Assembly: GCA_021806135.1 (NCBI GenBank)
Contig: JAJZYB010000001.1
Location: 62,001 to 126,000, forward strand
Direction: 5' to 3'
Source: Thermoplasmata archaeon
Lineage (GTDB): Archaea > Thermoplasmatota > Thermoplasmata > Lutacidiplasmatales > UBA184
DNA: 64,000 nt
The stretch's first letter is position 1. The number at the start of each line of letters is the position of its first letter. Below, in pieces: positions 33,850 through 42,130 of this stretch. The notes below the pieces were generated by a model, which worked only from the letters and a program-made list of their open reading frames with translations, was not told the origin of the DNA and ran no database searches. Position numbers and translations under genes: made by a program.

Positions 33850-34059
33850 ATGGCATCCGGCGGGGTGGAGAACTTCCGGGACCTTCAGTACTACCAGTTG
33901 CTGAAGGAGATGTACGGGCGCCAGCACAAGGCCTCGGCCACGGCCTACGCCTCCTACTGCAGCTGCAAGGAGTGCGCCCACACCTTCCGGGGCGATTGCC
34001 TCAAGGACCGCTGCGAGTGCTGCACCTCACAGGCGGCGGCCCTTGGTGTCAAGAGTTGA
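33850..34059 (+). CDS. Small Cys-rich protein (hypothetical)
   Basis: A 69-residue protein: N-terminal NFRDLQYYQLLKEMYGRQ helix, then CSCKEC, a GDCLKDRCECCTS run; eight Cys in about 30 residues suggests zinc or Fe-S binding. There is no signal peptide. It has its own TATA-like box at leaderless distance. I do not recognise the family. Confidence 0.7.
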   Translation: MASGGVENFRDLQYYQLLKEMYGRQHKASATAYASYCSCKECAHTFRGDCLKDRCECCTSQAAALGVKS

Positions 34060-34102
34060 TCGGGCAGGCGCGGACCCGGGGACCCACCACGTGGGGAGGA
34101 CC

Positions 34103-35740
34103 CTACCCTTCAGGCCTCGCTCCGGGTCGCTGGGAAGGCCATTCGGAGACCAGCCGGAAGAGTAACTCCTCCACTTCGGCCAAGCGGCGAGGGTCCACGC
34201 TCTCCTCGGCGTCGTGGATGTGGGCCTCCTCGTCCATGGAGCCGAAGACCACGGCGGGGAGAGGCTCGCCCGAGGGAGTCTTCAAACGCCTCAGCGCGCT
34301 GGCATCCGTGCCGCCGTACTCCCCGAAGATCCCCACGGGATGCCCGGTGACGGCCTCGTACGTCCTCTGGACCCGGACCACGACCGGGTGATCCGGGGAG
34401 AGGGAGTATCCCGCCCGCTGCCGGTCCGCGGGGGCCACAAACCGGGCTCCCGGGCAGGCCGAGCGCAGCGGCTCGAAGAAGCTGCGGAACCTCTCTAACG
34501 AGGGCCCCACTTCCATCTCCGGCGGGGAGCGCAGGTCCACCGTGAACGTCCCCTCGGCCACCGAGGACCCATCCACGAGCCCGTCCACCAATGCCGACTC
34601 CAGCAGACGAAGCGCCTCGCTCACCGGGTTCGCCGCCCGGTGCGGGTATCCCCCGTGTCCAGCCCGCCCGACTATCTGAGTCCACAGTTCCCCCTCCTTC
34701 CCGCCGGTAAGCTCCCGGACCGAGAACGGCTCCCTCGCCCCCTCCTTCAGGGACCGCCCCAGCGCCTCCAGGGCCTCGGGGGATCCCGCGAACTGCAGCG
34801 TCACCGCCCCCGCGATCTGGTTCGCGGCCTCGGACTCGGCCCGGGCCGTCACCAGGCTGGGAAGGGGTCCCGGGCGCCTCGCGCCCGCCAATTCCATCCG
34901 GGTCACCGTGGCCCGACCGGGAATGGTCGGATTCCTCCCGCCCCCGCCAGGGAAGTCCGGAGTCGGCAAGGAGGACCTCCACTCCTGCGCCACCTGGTGG
35001 AAGGTCTCCACCCGGCGGGCCAGAGCGACGAACTGCGCGAAGGGACCGGGCCGGTCCCGGTCCACGTCGAGGAAGCAGACCCCGCTGGAACCGGCGGCCA
35101 CATACGGCGAGCCGTCGGGCAGGAAGGCCGCCTCCCCCAGGAGGAACCGCTCGGGGCTCCCCACGGGAAGGGCCTGGTCATGGGCCACCAGGGCCTCGAT
35201 GCCTCCGGCTCCCCCGGTCTCCTCGTCGGGAGAGAGGAGAAGACGCACCCCCACCGGCAGCGAACCCCGTTGGGACAGGTGGTGAAGCGCACGGAGGGAG
35301 GCGACCACGCCGCTTCCCAGGTCGTCGTTGCTCCCCCGCCCGTACCACCGGCCGTTCTCGCGCGCGGTCAGGGTGTGCGGGGGAGAAAGCCATCGTTCCC
35401 GCTGTTCCTCCGGTACGGGGACCACATCAAAGTGGGCCAGGACCAGAAGGGTCCGGGGGGCCGACAGGTTCAGCTCCACGATCACATTGGGACGGGCGGA
35501 GGAGAACCGGTCCCGGCCCCCCTCCAATCCCTCCCGTGCATCCCAGAGCCGGGCCGGAAGACCCAGACGCCGGGCGGTGGCCAAGAGGAAGTCCGCGGTC
35601 TCCTGGTAGTGGTGCTTCTCCTCGCGCCGGTGGGCAGGGTCCTCCAGGTTCGTCGGCGCAAGCGCCACCAGGTCCGCCAGGAGCGGGAAGGGCCCGAAGG
35701 GGTCCGCCCCTGCGCGTCCTTCGTGGGACATGGCGGACAT
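34103..35740 (-). CDS. M20-family metallopeptidase/deacylase
   Basis: A 545-residue M20 protein, longer than DapE/ArgE (about 380-400) and near the PepV/carboxypeptidase-S size. The metal motifs are LLVLAHFDVVPVP, GRGSNDDLGSGV and LLLSPDEETGG; the dimerisation insert lies around residues 260-390 and the final His is in DEEAHIHDAEE. It should cut a peptide or N-acyl bond in the cytosol. ATG 35740 is 26-30 nt from a TATA-like AGTTATCT. Confidence 0.86.
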   Translation of the reverse strand: MSAMSHEGRAGADPFGPFPLLADLVALAPTNLEDPAHRREEKHHYQETADFLLATARRLGLPARLWDAREGLEGGRDRFSSARPNVIVELNLSAPRTLLVLAHFDVVPVPEEQRERWLSPPHTLTARENGRWYGRGSNDDLGSGVVASLRALHHLSQRGSLPVGVRLLLSPDEETGGAGGIEALVAHDQALPVGSPERFLLGEAAFLPDGSPYVAAGSSGVCFLDVDRDRPGPFAQFVALARRVETFHQVAQEWRSSLPTPDFPGGGGRNPTIPGRATVTRMELAGARRPGPLPSLVTARAESEAANQIAGAVTLQFAGSPEALEALGRSLKEGAREPFSVRELTGGKEGELWTQIVGRAGHGGYPHRAANPVSEALRLLESALVDGLVDGSSVAEGTFTVDLRSPPEMEVGPSLERFRSFFEPLRSACPGARFVAPADRQRAGYSLSPDHPVVVRVQRTYEAVTGHPVGIFGEYGGTDASALRRLKTPSGEPLPAVVFGSMDEEAHIHDAEESVDPRRLAEVEELLFRLVSEWPSQRPGARPEG

Positions 35741-35765
35741 GTCAGCCTCCCTGACCCATCACCGC

Positions 35766-35773
35766 AGATAACT
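35766..35773 (-). promoter_or_regulatory. TATA-like box for M20 peptidase
   Basis: AGTTATCT on the minus strand, centred about 29 nt before ATG 35740. Confidence 0.5.
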
Positions 35774-36439
35774 TGAGGGGGCCAGACTCCGGGCCGGGAA
35801 TCGAAGGGAAGTAGTCGGGTGGGTCTTCCAGGCCGTTGGCGAAGAGCGCTCCAGGCGCCAGCGCTCTCCCCAGCGTGGTCCCTGGAAGAGCACGGGAGGA
35901 CAGGCTGCCGGGGACCCCCTGGGCATTTCACCAGGCGCCGCGACCGGAAAGGGAGAAGGAGGGATCAAATCGCGCCGGGCGCGGCCATGTTCAGCGCCAC
36001 CTTCCGCCCGGCATAAGCCAGGAGGGTGCTGCTGAACGACACGACGATTTCGCCGGTCCCGTTCACGGTCAAGAGCCTCCAGAGCCCGGCTGTCCGTAGA
36101 GGGTGGCGGACTCACTCCGCGCAGGATCGGTCCGTCGGTGGTGGAACCCTTGGGCCAACCTTGCGCCGGGCAAGGCGGGCGAGGTCACCAGCCGGCGAAG
36201 GATCCCGGGACTCCCCCGGTCGTGCATGCCGTTGGCCAAGGTCCCGCCACGCACGTCCGTTCCCACGAAGGGGGGTCGGGCAAGGGTCACGAAGAACCCA
36301 TGCCGCCCGCAGAGGGTGGGAGGGATGGCCTAGCGCACGGTGGACCGTTCCCGGGAAGGGGGACGGGGTGACGACAGCCCGCCACGCTGGTGGGAGCCCA
36401 AGGTCGGCCAGGACCACGTCACCGAGCTTCCGCCAATCC
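35774..36439. other. Gene-poor 0.67-kb stretch
   Basis: Frames of 60-210 codons here on both strands are Arg/Pro-rich and look spurious. A 35-codon frame at 35965-36072 (minus, TTG start; GEIVVSFSSTLLAYAGRKV) is protein-like and could be a small gene or a remnant. No RNA gene or repeat is evident. Confidence 0.4.
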
Positions 36440-36447
36440 ATAAATAT
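36440..36447 (+). promoter_or_regulatory. TATA box for ABC exporter operon
   Basis: ATAAATAT, the best TATA match in the window, centred 26 nt before ATG 36470, which it fixes as the start. Confidence 0.75.
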
Positions 36448-36469
36448 CCCCTGGACGGACCGGACGGCC

Positions 36470-37429
36470 ATGCCCACGGAGAACGTGGTCGAGGTACGGG
36501 GACTCGTCAAGTCGTACGGCCCCCTCCGGGCCGTGGACGGGATCGACCTGACGGTACGACGGGGAGAGGTCTTCTCGTTCTTGGGCCCCAACGGGGCGGG
36601 GAAGACCACGACCGTGGAGATCCTCGAGGGGCTCCGCGAGCCCACCGAGGGCTCGGCCCGGGTCCTGGGCCTCGACCCCCGCGCGGACAGTGCGCGGCTC
36701 ATCCGTCGCACCGGGGTGATCCCCCAGGATTTCCGGTTCTTCGAGAAGATCACCCCCCGGGAGGCGATCGCGTTCTATGCCGGGCTCTTCGGACATCCCA
36801 AGGACCCGGACGTGCTCCTCCGGCAGGTCGGCCTCGAAGAGAAGGCCAACGACCGCTTCGAGAACCTCTCTGGCGGGCAGAAGCAGAAGCTCGGGCTGGC
36901 CCTGGCCCTGGTGAACGACCCGGAGGTGATCTTCCTGGACGAGCCCACCACCGGGCTCGACCCCCAGGCTCGGCGGGCCATCTGGGAGGTCATCCGCACG
37001 CTCCGTGCCCGGGGCACCACGGTCTTCCTCACGACCCACTACTTGGAGGAGGCCCAGGTGCTCTCCGACCGGGTGGCCATCATCCAGCACGGCCGCATCA
37101 TCGCGCTGGGCACCCCCGAAGAGATCATCCACCGGTACGGCCGCCCCGAGGTCCTCCAGCTCGAGGCCCCCCCGGCGTTGGCCACCCTCCTGCGCAAGTC
37201 CCTCGCGCTACCGGTCCGGGTGGAAGGAGACCAGGTGGAGGTGGAGATCTCCCGGAAGGAGGACGTACTGACGGTGCTCACCGCCGTCCAGGCCAGTGGG
37301 GTCCCCTGGCAACGGGTGACCACCACCCGGGACACGCTGGAAGACGTCTTCATCCGGCTGGTGGGGAAGATGGATGAGGCAGGAGCGAGGGCAGAGGCGG
37401 GGACGGCCCCTGAAGGGAGGGACCCATGA
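36470..37429 (+). CDS. ABC transporter ATP-binding protein (ABC-2 exporter)
   Basis: A 319-residue ATPase: Walker A GPNGAGKTTT, Q-loop IPQDFRF, signature LSGGQKQKLGLALALV, Walker B VIFLDEPTTGLDP, switch His in TTHYLEEA, and a C-terminal extension of about 90 residues typical of DrrA/NatA-like exporters. The ATG lies 23 nt from a strong TATA box, and the ORF's upstream 148 codons are not coding. It overlaps the permease gene by 4 nt. The cargo (drug, lipid, other) is unknown. Confidence 0.93.
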   Translation: MPTENVVEVRGLVKSYGPLRAVDGIDLTVRRGEVFSFLGPNGAGKTTTVEILEGLREPTEGSARVLGLDPRADSARLIRRTGVIPQDFRFFEKITPREAIAFYAGLFGHPKDPDVLLRQVGLEEKANDRFENLSGGQKQKLGLALALVNDPEVIFLDEPTTGLDPQARRAIWEVIRTLRARGTTVFLTTHYLEEAQVLSDRVAIIQHGRIIALGTPEEIIHRYGRPEVLQLEAPPALATLLRKSLALPVRVEGDQVEVEISRKEDVLTVLTAVQASGVPWQRVTTTRDTLEDVFIRLVGKMDEAGARAEAGTAPEGRDP

Positions 37430-38526
37430 ACCTACGGCGGGTCTATCTGAGCTTCCAGACGCTGGCCCGGACCTATCTCCGCAACCGGGTGGGGCTCTTC
37501 TTCGCCCTGGTCTTCCCGGTGATCCTCATCCTGCTCTTCGGAGCCATCTTCTCGAACAGCGGCCCCACGACCACCGCCTTGGACGTCCAGAACCTGGACC
37601 ATCAGTCGCCCGACAGCCGGAACTTCACCGCCCTGTTGAACCAGACCGGGGTCCTCTCCCTGACCTTCGTCAGCCCGGGGGTGGGGAACCTCTCCGCCTA
37701 CCTGGCCGGTCAAGGGGGCACGCCGGGGATCGTCATCCCGGCTGGATTCCAGGCGAACCTGAGCCGGGACCAGCCCGTCCGCGTCCTGGTCTACACCAAC
37801 CCCACCGACGGCTCCCAGAGCGGGATCGTGGAAGGAGCGGTCCAGGGCGCCATCAACGGGATGAACCTGGAGAAGGCGGGCGGGAGGCCTTACGTCTTCC
37901 TGGTGGGGTTGAACGTGGGAAGCACCGTCTACACCTACATCGATTATCTGATCCCGGGGCTCATCGGGTTCTCCATCCTCACCAGCCCGATGTTCTCGGT
38001 GGTGAACATCGCCTCCGAGTACAAGAAGGAAAAGATCTTCCGGCAGCTCTCCCTCACCCCGTTGACCCGCGGGGAATGGCTGGTCTCCGCCATCCTCTGG
38101 TTCATCGTCCTCACGGCCATCTCCGCCTTCCTCATGATCGGCATCGGTCAGGGGCTCTTCCACGCCCACGTGGGGTTCACCCTGCTCCTCCTCCCCTTCC
38201 TGGTCATCGGTCCCGCGCTCTTCGTTTCCCTGGGGCTCCTCGCCGGTTCCAGCGCGAAGGACCCGGAGAGTGCCGCCGTGGTCGGGAACCTCATCACCTT
38301 CCCGATGATGTTCCTCGCCGGGACCTTCTTCCCGGTCTCCGAGTTCCCCCCGTGGCTCGCAGCGGTGGCGCACGTCCTCCCGCTCTACTACGTCATCGAG
38401 GGAATGAACAACGCCCTCCTCTACGGGAACGTCGTCGCCTCCCTGGAAGACCTCCTGGTGGTGACCGTGCTCACCGCCATCTTCTTCACGGCCGCCATCC
38501 GGGCGTTCCGCTGGCGCGAGAAATGA
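37426..38526 (+). CDS. ABC-2 type permease
   Basis: A 366-residue membrane protein: one N-terminal helix (VGLFFALVFPVILILLFGAIF), an extracellular loop of about 150 residues, and five helices at the C-terminus including LIGFSILTSPMFSV and the ABC-2 motif FPMMFLAGTFFPVSEFP. It pairs with the ATPase just upstream to form the exporter. Confidence 0.9.
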   Translation: MNLRRVYLSFQTLARTYLRNRVGLFFALVFPVILILLFGAIFSNSGPTTTALDVQNLDHQSPDSRNFTALLNQTGVLSLTFVSPGVGNLSAYLAGQGGTPGIVIPAGFQANLSRDQPVRVLVYTNPTDGSQSGIVEGAVQGAINGMNLEKAGGRPYVFLVGLNVGSTVYTYIDYLIPGLIGFSILTSPMFSVVNIASEYKKEKIFRQLSLTPLTRGEWLVSAILWFIVLTAISAFLMIGIGQGLFHAHVGFTLLLLPFLVIGPALFVSLGLLAGSSAKDPESAAVVGNLITFPMMFLAGTFFPVSEFPPWLAAVAHVLPLYYVIEGMNNALLYGNVVASLEDLLVVTVLTAIFFTAAIRAFRWREK

Positions 38527-38530
38527 CCGT

Positions 38531-40381
38531 TCAGCGGACCCCGGCAAGAACGAGGGTCCCCGCCAGCAGGAGCAGCAACAGGCTCGTGGGGAAGTAGACC
38601 CCGAAGAGGAGGAAGCTGTCGGCGAGCGAGGTCATGATCCGTTCGGTGGTCCCGGGCCCGAGGACCTTCACATGGGGGACCCGGGCCCCCCCCGTGGCCG
38701 CCCGGGCGGGCATGAGGTCGCCGATGGCCCGGGGGACCGTCTCGGCCAGGTCCCCGAGCAGAGCGGCGAGACCCCGACGCTCCCCCAGGGTGTTGAGCCC
38801 TCCCCGGACCTCGTGTACCACGTGGTTGTCCGTGGTGAGGACCTCCGCCTCGTCCACCAGGCCCTTCAACGAGGCGAGGAGCGGCGCCCGGAGGCCTTTC
38901 AACAGGTTGTTCGCGTCGAACAGGCAATACGCGGTCCGTTGCCCGGCGGCCTCCACCACCAACACCTGGAGCCCCGCTCCGGCGATCCCATCCTCCTCCG
39001 GGGTGAAGTTCCCCTTCCGGGCGTACCCGATACGGAGGAGACCCTCCCGGGTCTCCGCCCGGGCCCGGCGCAGGCTCTCCCGTGCATCCTCCAGCAGTTG
39101 GAACCCCCGGGGAGACCCGAAGGGGATGTCCCCCTGGCGTTCCACGAAGGAGTTGTGAGCGTCCAGGACCAGGGCATCCCTGAACCCCGCCCGAACGGCC
39201 TCCTCCCTAAGCATCTCGGCGAGCGCGTAGTCGATGTCGTCGGTGGGCTCGGGAGCCTGGGTGATCAGCAGGACGACCCCTTCGCCCAGACACTGAGCAC
39301 GGACGAGGGAGCCCGTACGGCCGGAGACGAGAGGGGAGGCCCGATCCGCTCCGGCGCTCAGGCGGGAAAGGAGCTCTGCGCTGGCGCGGAACACCTTCCC
39401 CAACTCCGCCGAGCTGGGCACATCCTGGTCGTGGTTGGAGGGAGAGTGGGGGACCATGAGGTCAAGCTCGGCCGGGGCGTGGAGGGCCACCGCGAGCTTC
39501 GAGGGCAGGTCGCTGGAGCCCAAGGCCGCGAACGGACCGGGGTGGACCGAGGGAGCGAGCACCACCAGGGGGGTTCGTGACTCCCGGAAGAAGGCCAGCA
39601 TCCCGAGGGTGAGGCTCTCCTCCGTGGAGATGTTCTCGAAGAACCGCTCCAGGGTCTCCTGTCCCTCCGCCTCCCGGCGGTTCATGTGCGCCATCAACGG
39701 CCGGAGGAGGCTCACGCCCCCCTGCCCGAATTCCCGGGCCATGGGTCGGTTGGTGACCCACAGTACGCTCTGGGCGGCAGCAAGGGCAAGGAGGAGGAGG
39801 AGGAGTGCCACCAGGAGCTCCTTAAGGGAGGTCCCCAGGAGGGCAAAGGTCCCCAGGAAGCCGAGCAACGGGGTCACGAGAGCGACCCCCAGCGCGTAGC
39901 TCTCCCGTCGGTCCAGGAGGGGATCCAGGACGATCAGGCGGAACCAGAAACCCACCGAAAACGTCAGGAGCAAGGTCCCCTCGAGGGGTAGCGCGGTGGT
40001 GAGGAGGGATCCCAGCCTCCAGAGCAGGAGGACCCCCACCAGAAGGGCCGCGCTGGTCAGCGAGAGGAAGAGCGAACGGCGGAGGGTGACCCCAGCTCTG
40101 GCCCCTCTCGAGAGCCCGACCGAGAGCAGAGCTCCCACCCCGAGCGGGACCAGGAAAAGGGACCAGCCGGCCAGGAACCCCTCCACCCAGCCACCGGGGA
40201 GCGTGGGCCAGTGCTGGGGAGGAGCGAAGGCGAGCCCGGCCAGGAGCGCGGAGAGCCCGGCCACGGCCAGGGCACTGAGCGGAGCGGAAGGAGCATGGAA
40301 CCGGATCCGGCTGGTGCGCCGGTGCGGATTGTACACCTTCCGTCCGGGATCCGCGGGACGGTCACCGGGAGGGCCGGACAC
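38531..40381 (-). CDS. DUF2070 family membrane protein
   Basis: A 616-residue protein. Residues 30-210 hold about six hydrophobic helices, then a soluble domain containing LAPSVHPGPFAALGSSDLP, VPHSPSNHDQDVP, VLDAHNSF and TTDNHVVH, and a final helix pair. These His/Asp motifs fit the archaeal DUF2070 family of unknown function. The GTG start overlaps the GGGP synthase end by 20 nt, so it follows two lipid genes in one transcript. A role in the membrane or envelope is likely but unproven. Confidence 0.85.
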   Translation of the reverse strand: MSGPPGDRPADPGRKVYNPHRRTSRIRFHAPSAPLSALAVAGLSALLAGLAFAPPQHWPTLPGGWVEGFLAGWSLFLVPLGVGALLSVGLSRGARAGVTLRRSLFLSLTSAALLVGVLLLWRLGSLLTTALPLEGTLLLTFSVGFWFRLIVLDPLLDRRESYALGVALVTPLLGFLGTFALLGTSLKELLVALLLLLLALAAAQSVLWVTNRPMAREFGQGGVSLLRPLMAHMNRREAEGQETLERFFENISTEESLTLGMLAFFRESRTPLVVLAPSVHPGPFAALGSSDLPSKLAVALHAPAELDLMVPHSPSNHDQDVPSSAELGKVFRASAELLSRLSAGADRASPLVSGRTGSLVRAQCLGEGVVLLITQAPEPTDDIDYALAEMLREEAVRAGFRDALVLDAHNSFVERQGDIPFGSPRGFQLLEDARESLRRARAETREGLLRIGYARKGNFTPEEDGIAGAGLQVLVVEAAGQRTAYCLFDANNLLKGLRAPLLASLKGLVDEAEVLTTDNHVVHEVRGGLNTLGERRGLAALLGDLAETVPRAIGDLMPARAATGGARVPHVKVLGPGTTERIMTSLADSFLLFGVYFPTSLLLLLLAGTLVLAGVR

Positions 40382-41159
40382 GGTGGCGGTTCACCTCCTC
40401 GATGATGGGCCTGAGCGCATCCTCGCCCCCTTCCTCCACCACGGTCCCCGTCACCAGGACCTGGGCCCCGGCCCCCAAGAGCGCGCGGGCCTGATCGGCC
40501 CGACGGATCCCTCCTCCCACCAGGAGGGGGACCTGAAGGACCTGGTGGACGGCCTGGACGAGGGATGGGGGCACCGGCTCGGCGGCTCCTGAACCGGCCT
40601 CCAGGTAGACCAACTGCATCCCCAGGTACTCCGCGGCGAGCGCCCATCCCGCCGCCACCTCCGGCGCCTCGCGGGACAGCACGTCCGCCTCGCCCACCTC
40701 CCCCACCTTCATCCCGGGGGCCACCACGAGGTAGCCAAGGGAGATGGGCTCGAGGGCAAGACGCCGGATGGCCAGCGAGGTCGCCGCATGGGTCCGTACG
40801 ACCCAGCGCAGGTTACGGGAATTCAGCAGGCTCATCCAGAGGATGGCGTCCGCTTCCGGGGTCACTGACTCTGCCCCCTGGGGGAAGATCACCACCGGGA
40901 CCCGCGTGGACGCATGGATGGAGCGGGCCGCCTCCGACATCCCTTCCGGCCGGATCCCCGTCGAACCCCCGAGCAGGATGAGGTGGGTCCCCAACTCCTC
41001 GGCGCGCCGGGCCAGCTCTCCCGCTCGGCTCCCGGGGGTCTTGTCGGGGTCGAGGAGGGTGAAATGGAGCGGGCCCCCCTCCAGCTGGCGTTTGAGCCAG
41101 GGCAGGAGAGGCCGGAAGGGAGAGGGCCTCGCGCTCCTCTGGGGCCGGGGCTCGCTCAT
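40362..41159 (-). CDS. Geranylgeranylglyceryl phosphate synthase
   Basis: A 265-residue TIM-barrel prenyltransferase: LHFTLLDPDKTP, ILLGGSTGI, LVYLEAGSGA and LLVGGGIRRADQARALLGAGAQVLVTGT. It forms the first ether bond of archaeal lipids from G1P and GGPP. ATG 41159 overlaps the UbiA stop (ATGA). The N-terminal 25 residues are a Pro/Arg-rich leader. Confidence 0.93.
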   Translation of the reverse strand: MSEPRPQRSARPSPFRPLLPWLKRQLEGGPLHFTLLDPDKTPGSRAGELARRAEELGTHLILLGGSTGIRPEGMSEAARSIHASTRVPVVIFPQGAESVTPEADAILWMSLLNSRNLRWVVRTHAATSLAIRRLALEPISLGYLVVAPGMKVGEVGEADVLSREAPEVAAGWALAAEYLGMQLVYLEAGSGAAEPVPPSLVQAVHQVLQVPLLVGGGIRRADQARALLGAGAQVLVTGTVVEEGGEDALRPIIEEVNRHRVRPSR

Positions 41160-42031
41160 CGAAGCGCGGCCCCCAGGAAGGCGGCCAGGGCCAGGACCAT
41201 GGCGAGCTTGGAGCGGGTCTGCCCTGCATGGAGCTTTTGAGGGAGGTCGAGAACGGACCAGACGAACACGGCGTCGCTGGCCGCCACGAAGAGCAGATAG
41301 ATAACAAAGGCGGGCGTTCCCCGCGGTAGGAAGGTCACGAGGGGGAGCGGGCTCAGCAGCAAGGCGATGCCCACCGCCGCCCGGGCGGCGGCGCTCGCCG
41401 CGGCCATGCCCCTGCGCTGGGGGAGGGTTCGCCGGCTGAGGTCGCCTCCGGCGTCCTCCATGTCCTTGATGATCTCCCGCGAGAGCGTCGCGAACATGGC
41501 CATGCCCAGGAGAGGAAGGGCCAGGATCGGACGACCCACGACCGCCCCCCCGAAGAGGAAGACCAACCCGGTGAGAAAAGCCACGGTGAGGTTCCCCGAC
41601 AGGCCCCGTGCCTTGGTGAGACCCTCGTAGGAGAGCAGGAGCCCAACGGCGAGCGCCCAAAGACCCAGGGGAAGGAAACCTCCCACCAGGAGAGGGGTCC
41701 CGGGGGAGAAGACCCCGGCGCTGAGCAAGGGGAGGGGGGAGAGCACGAAGAGGAAAAGGAGCGTCCGGAGCCCTCCCGCCGGGGAGATCGCGCCCGAGGC
41801 CAGCGGACGGTCGGGGTGGTTGATCCGGTCCTCTTCCCGGTCACGGTAGTCGTTCAGCACGTTGCCGGCGGAGGTGACCAGGAACGTGGTCAGCCCGGCC
41901 AGGACCAGGACGAGCAGGGGCCCCGGTCCGGCCAGCCCGCTCACCCCGGTGACGGCGTACCCCCCGATCACCGTCCCCACCCACCCGATTAGGGCGTTGC
42001 CCGGCCGCAGCAGGCGGAGGTAGGGGTTCAC
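41156..42031 (-). CDS. UbiA prenyltransferase (digeranylgeranylglyceryl phosphate synthase)
   Basis: A 291-residue polytopic enzyme with the two Asp-rich motifs NDYRDREED and DMEDAGGD and about eight helices. It adds the second geranylgeranyl chain. The neighbour GGGP synthase supports the DGGGP assignment over quinone synthesis. GTG 42031 lies about 30 nt from a GGATTATGCC box. Confidence 0.92.
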   Translation of the reverse strand: MNPYLRLLRPGNALIGWVGTVIGGYAVTGVSGLAGPGPLLVLVLAGLTTFLVTSAGNVLNDYRDREEDRINHPDRPLASGAISPAGGLRTLLFLFVLSPLPLLSAGVFSPGTPLLVGGFLPLGLWALAVGLLLSYEGLTKARGLSGNLTVAFLTGLVFLFGGAVVGRPILALPLLGMAMFATLSREIIKDMEDAGGDLSRRTLPQRRGMAAASAAARAAVGIALLLSPLPLVTFLPRGTPAFVIYLLFVAASDAVFVWSVLDLPQKLHAGQTRSKLAMVLALAAFLGAALR

Positions 42032-42056
42032 GGTGGGTTCCGGACCTTAGGCCCGG

Positions 42057-42066
42057 GGCATAATCC
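42057..42066 (-). promoter_or_regulatory. TATA-like box for UbiA-GGGPS-DUF2070 operon
   Basis: GGATTATGCC on the minus strand, about 26-35 nt before GTG 42031. Confidence 0.5.
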
Positions 42067-42100
42067 TTTACCTGCTTAACCGACAAACAGCTTCCGGGGA

Positions 42101-42109
42101 GGCTTATCT
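42101..42109 (+). promoter_or_regulatory. TATA-like box for the M16 operon
   Basis: GGCTTATCT, centred about 26 nt before GTG 42131, back to back with the UbiA promoter within 100 bases. Confidence 0.55.
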
Positions 42110-42130
42110 GCCCGGCCCCGTCCGAGCGGC

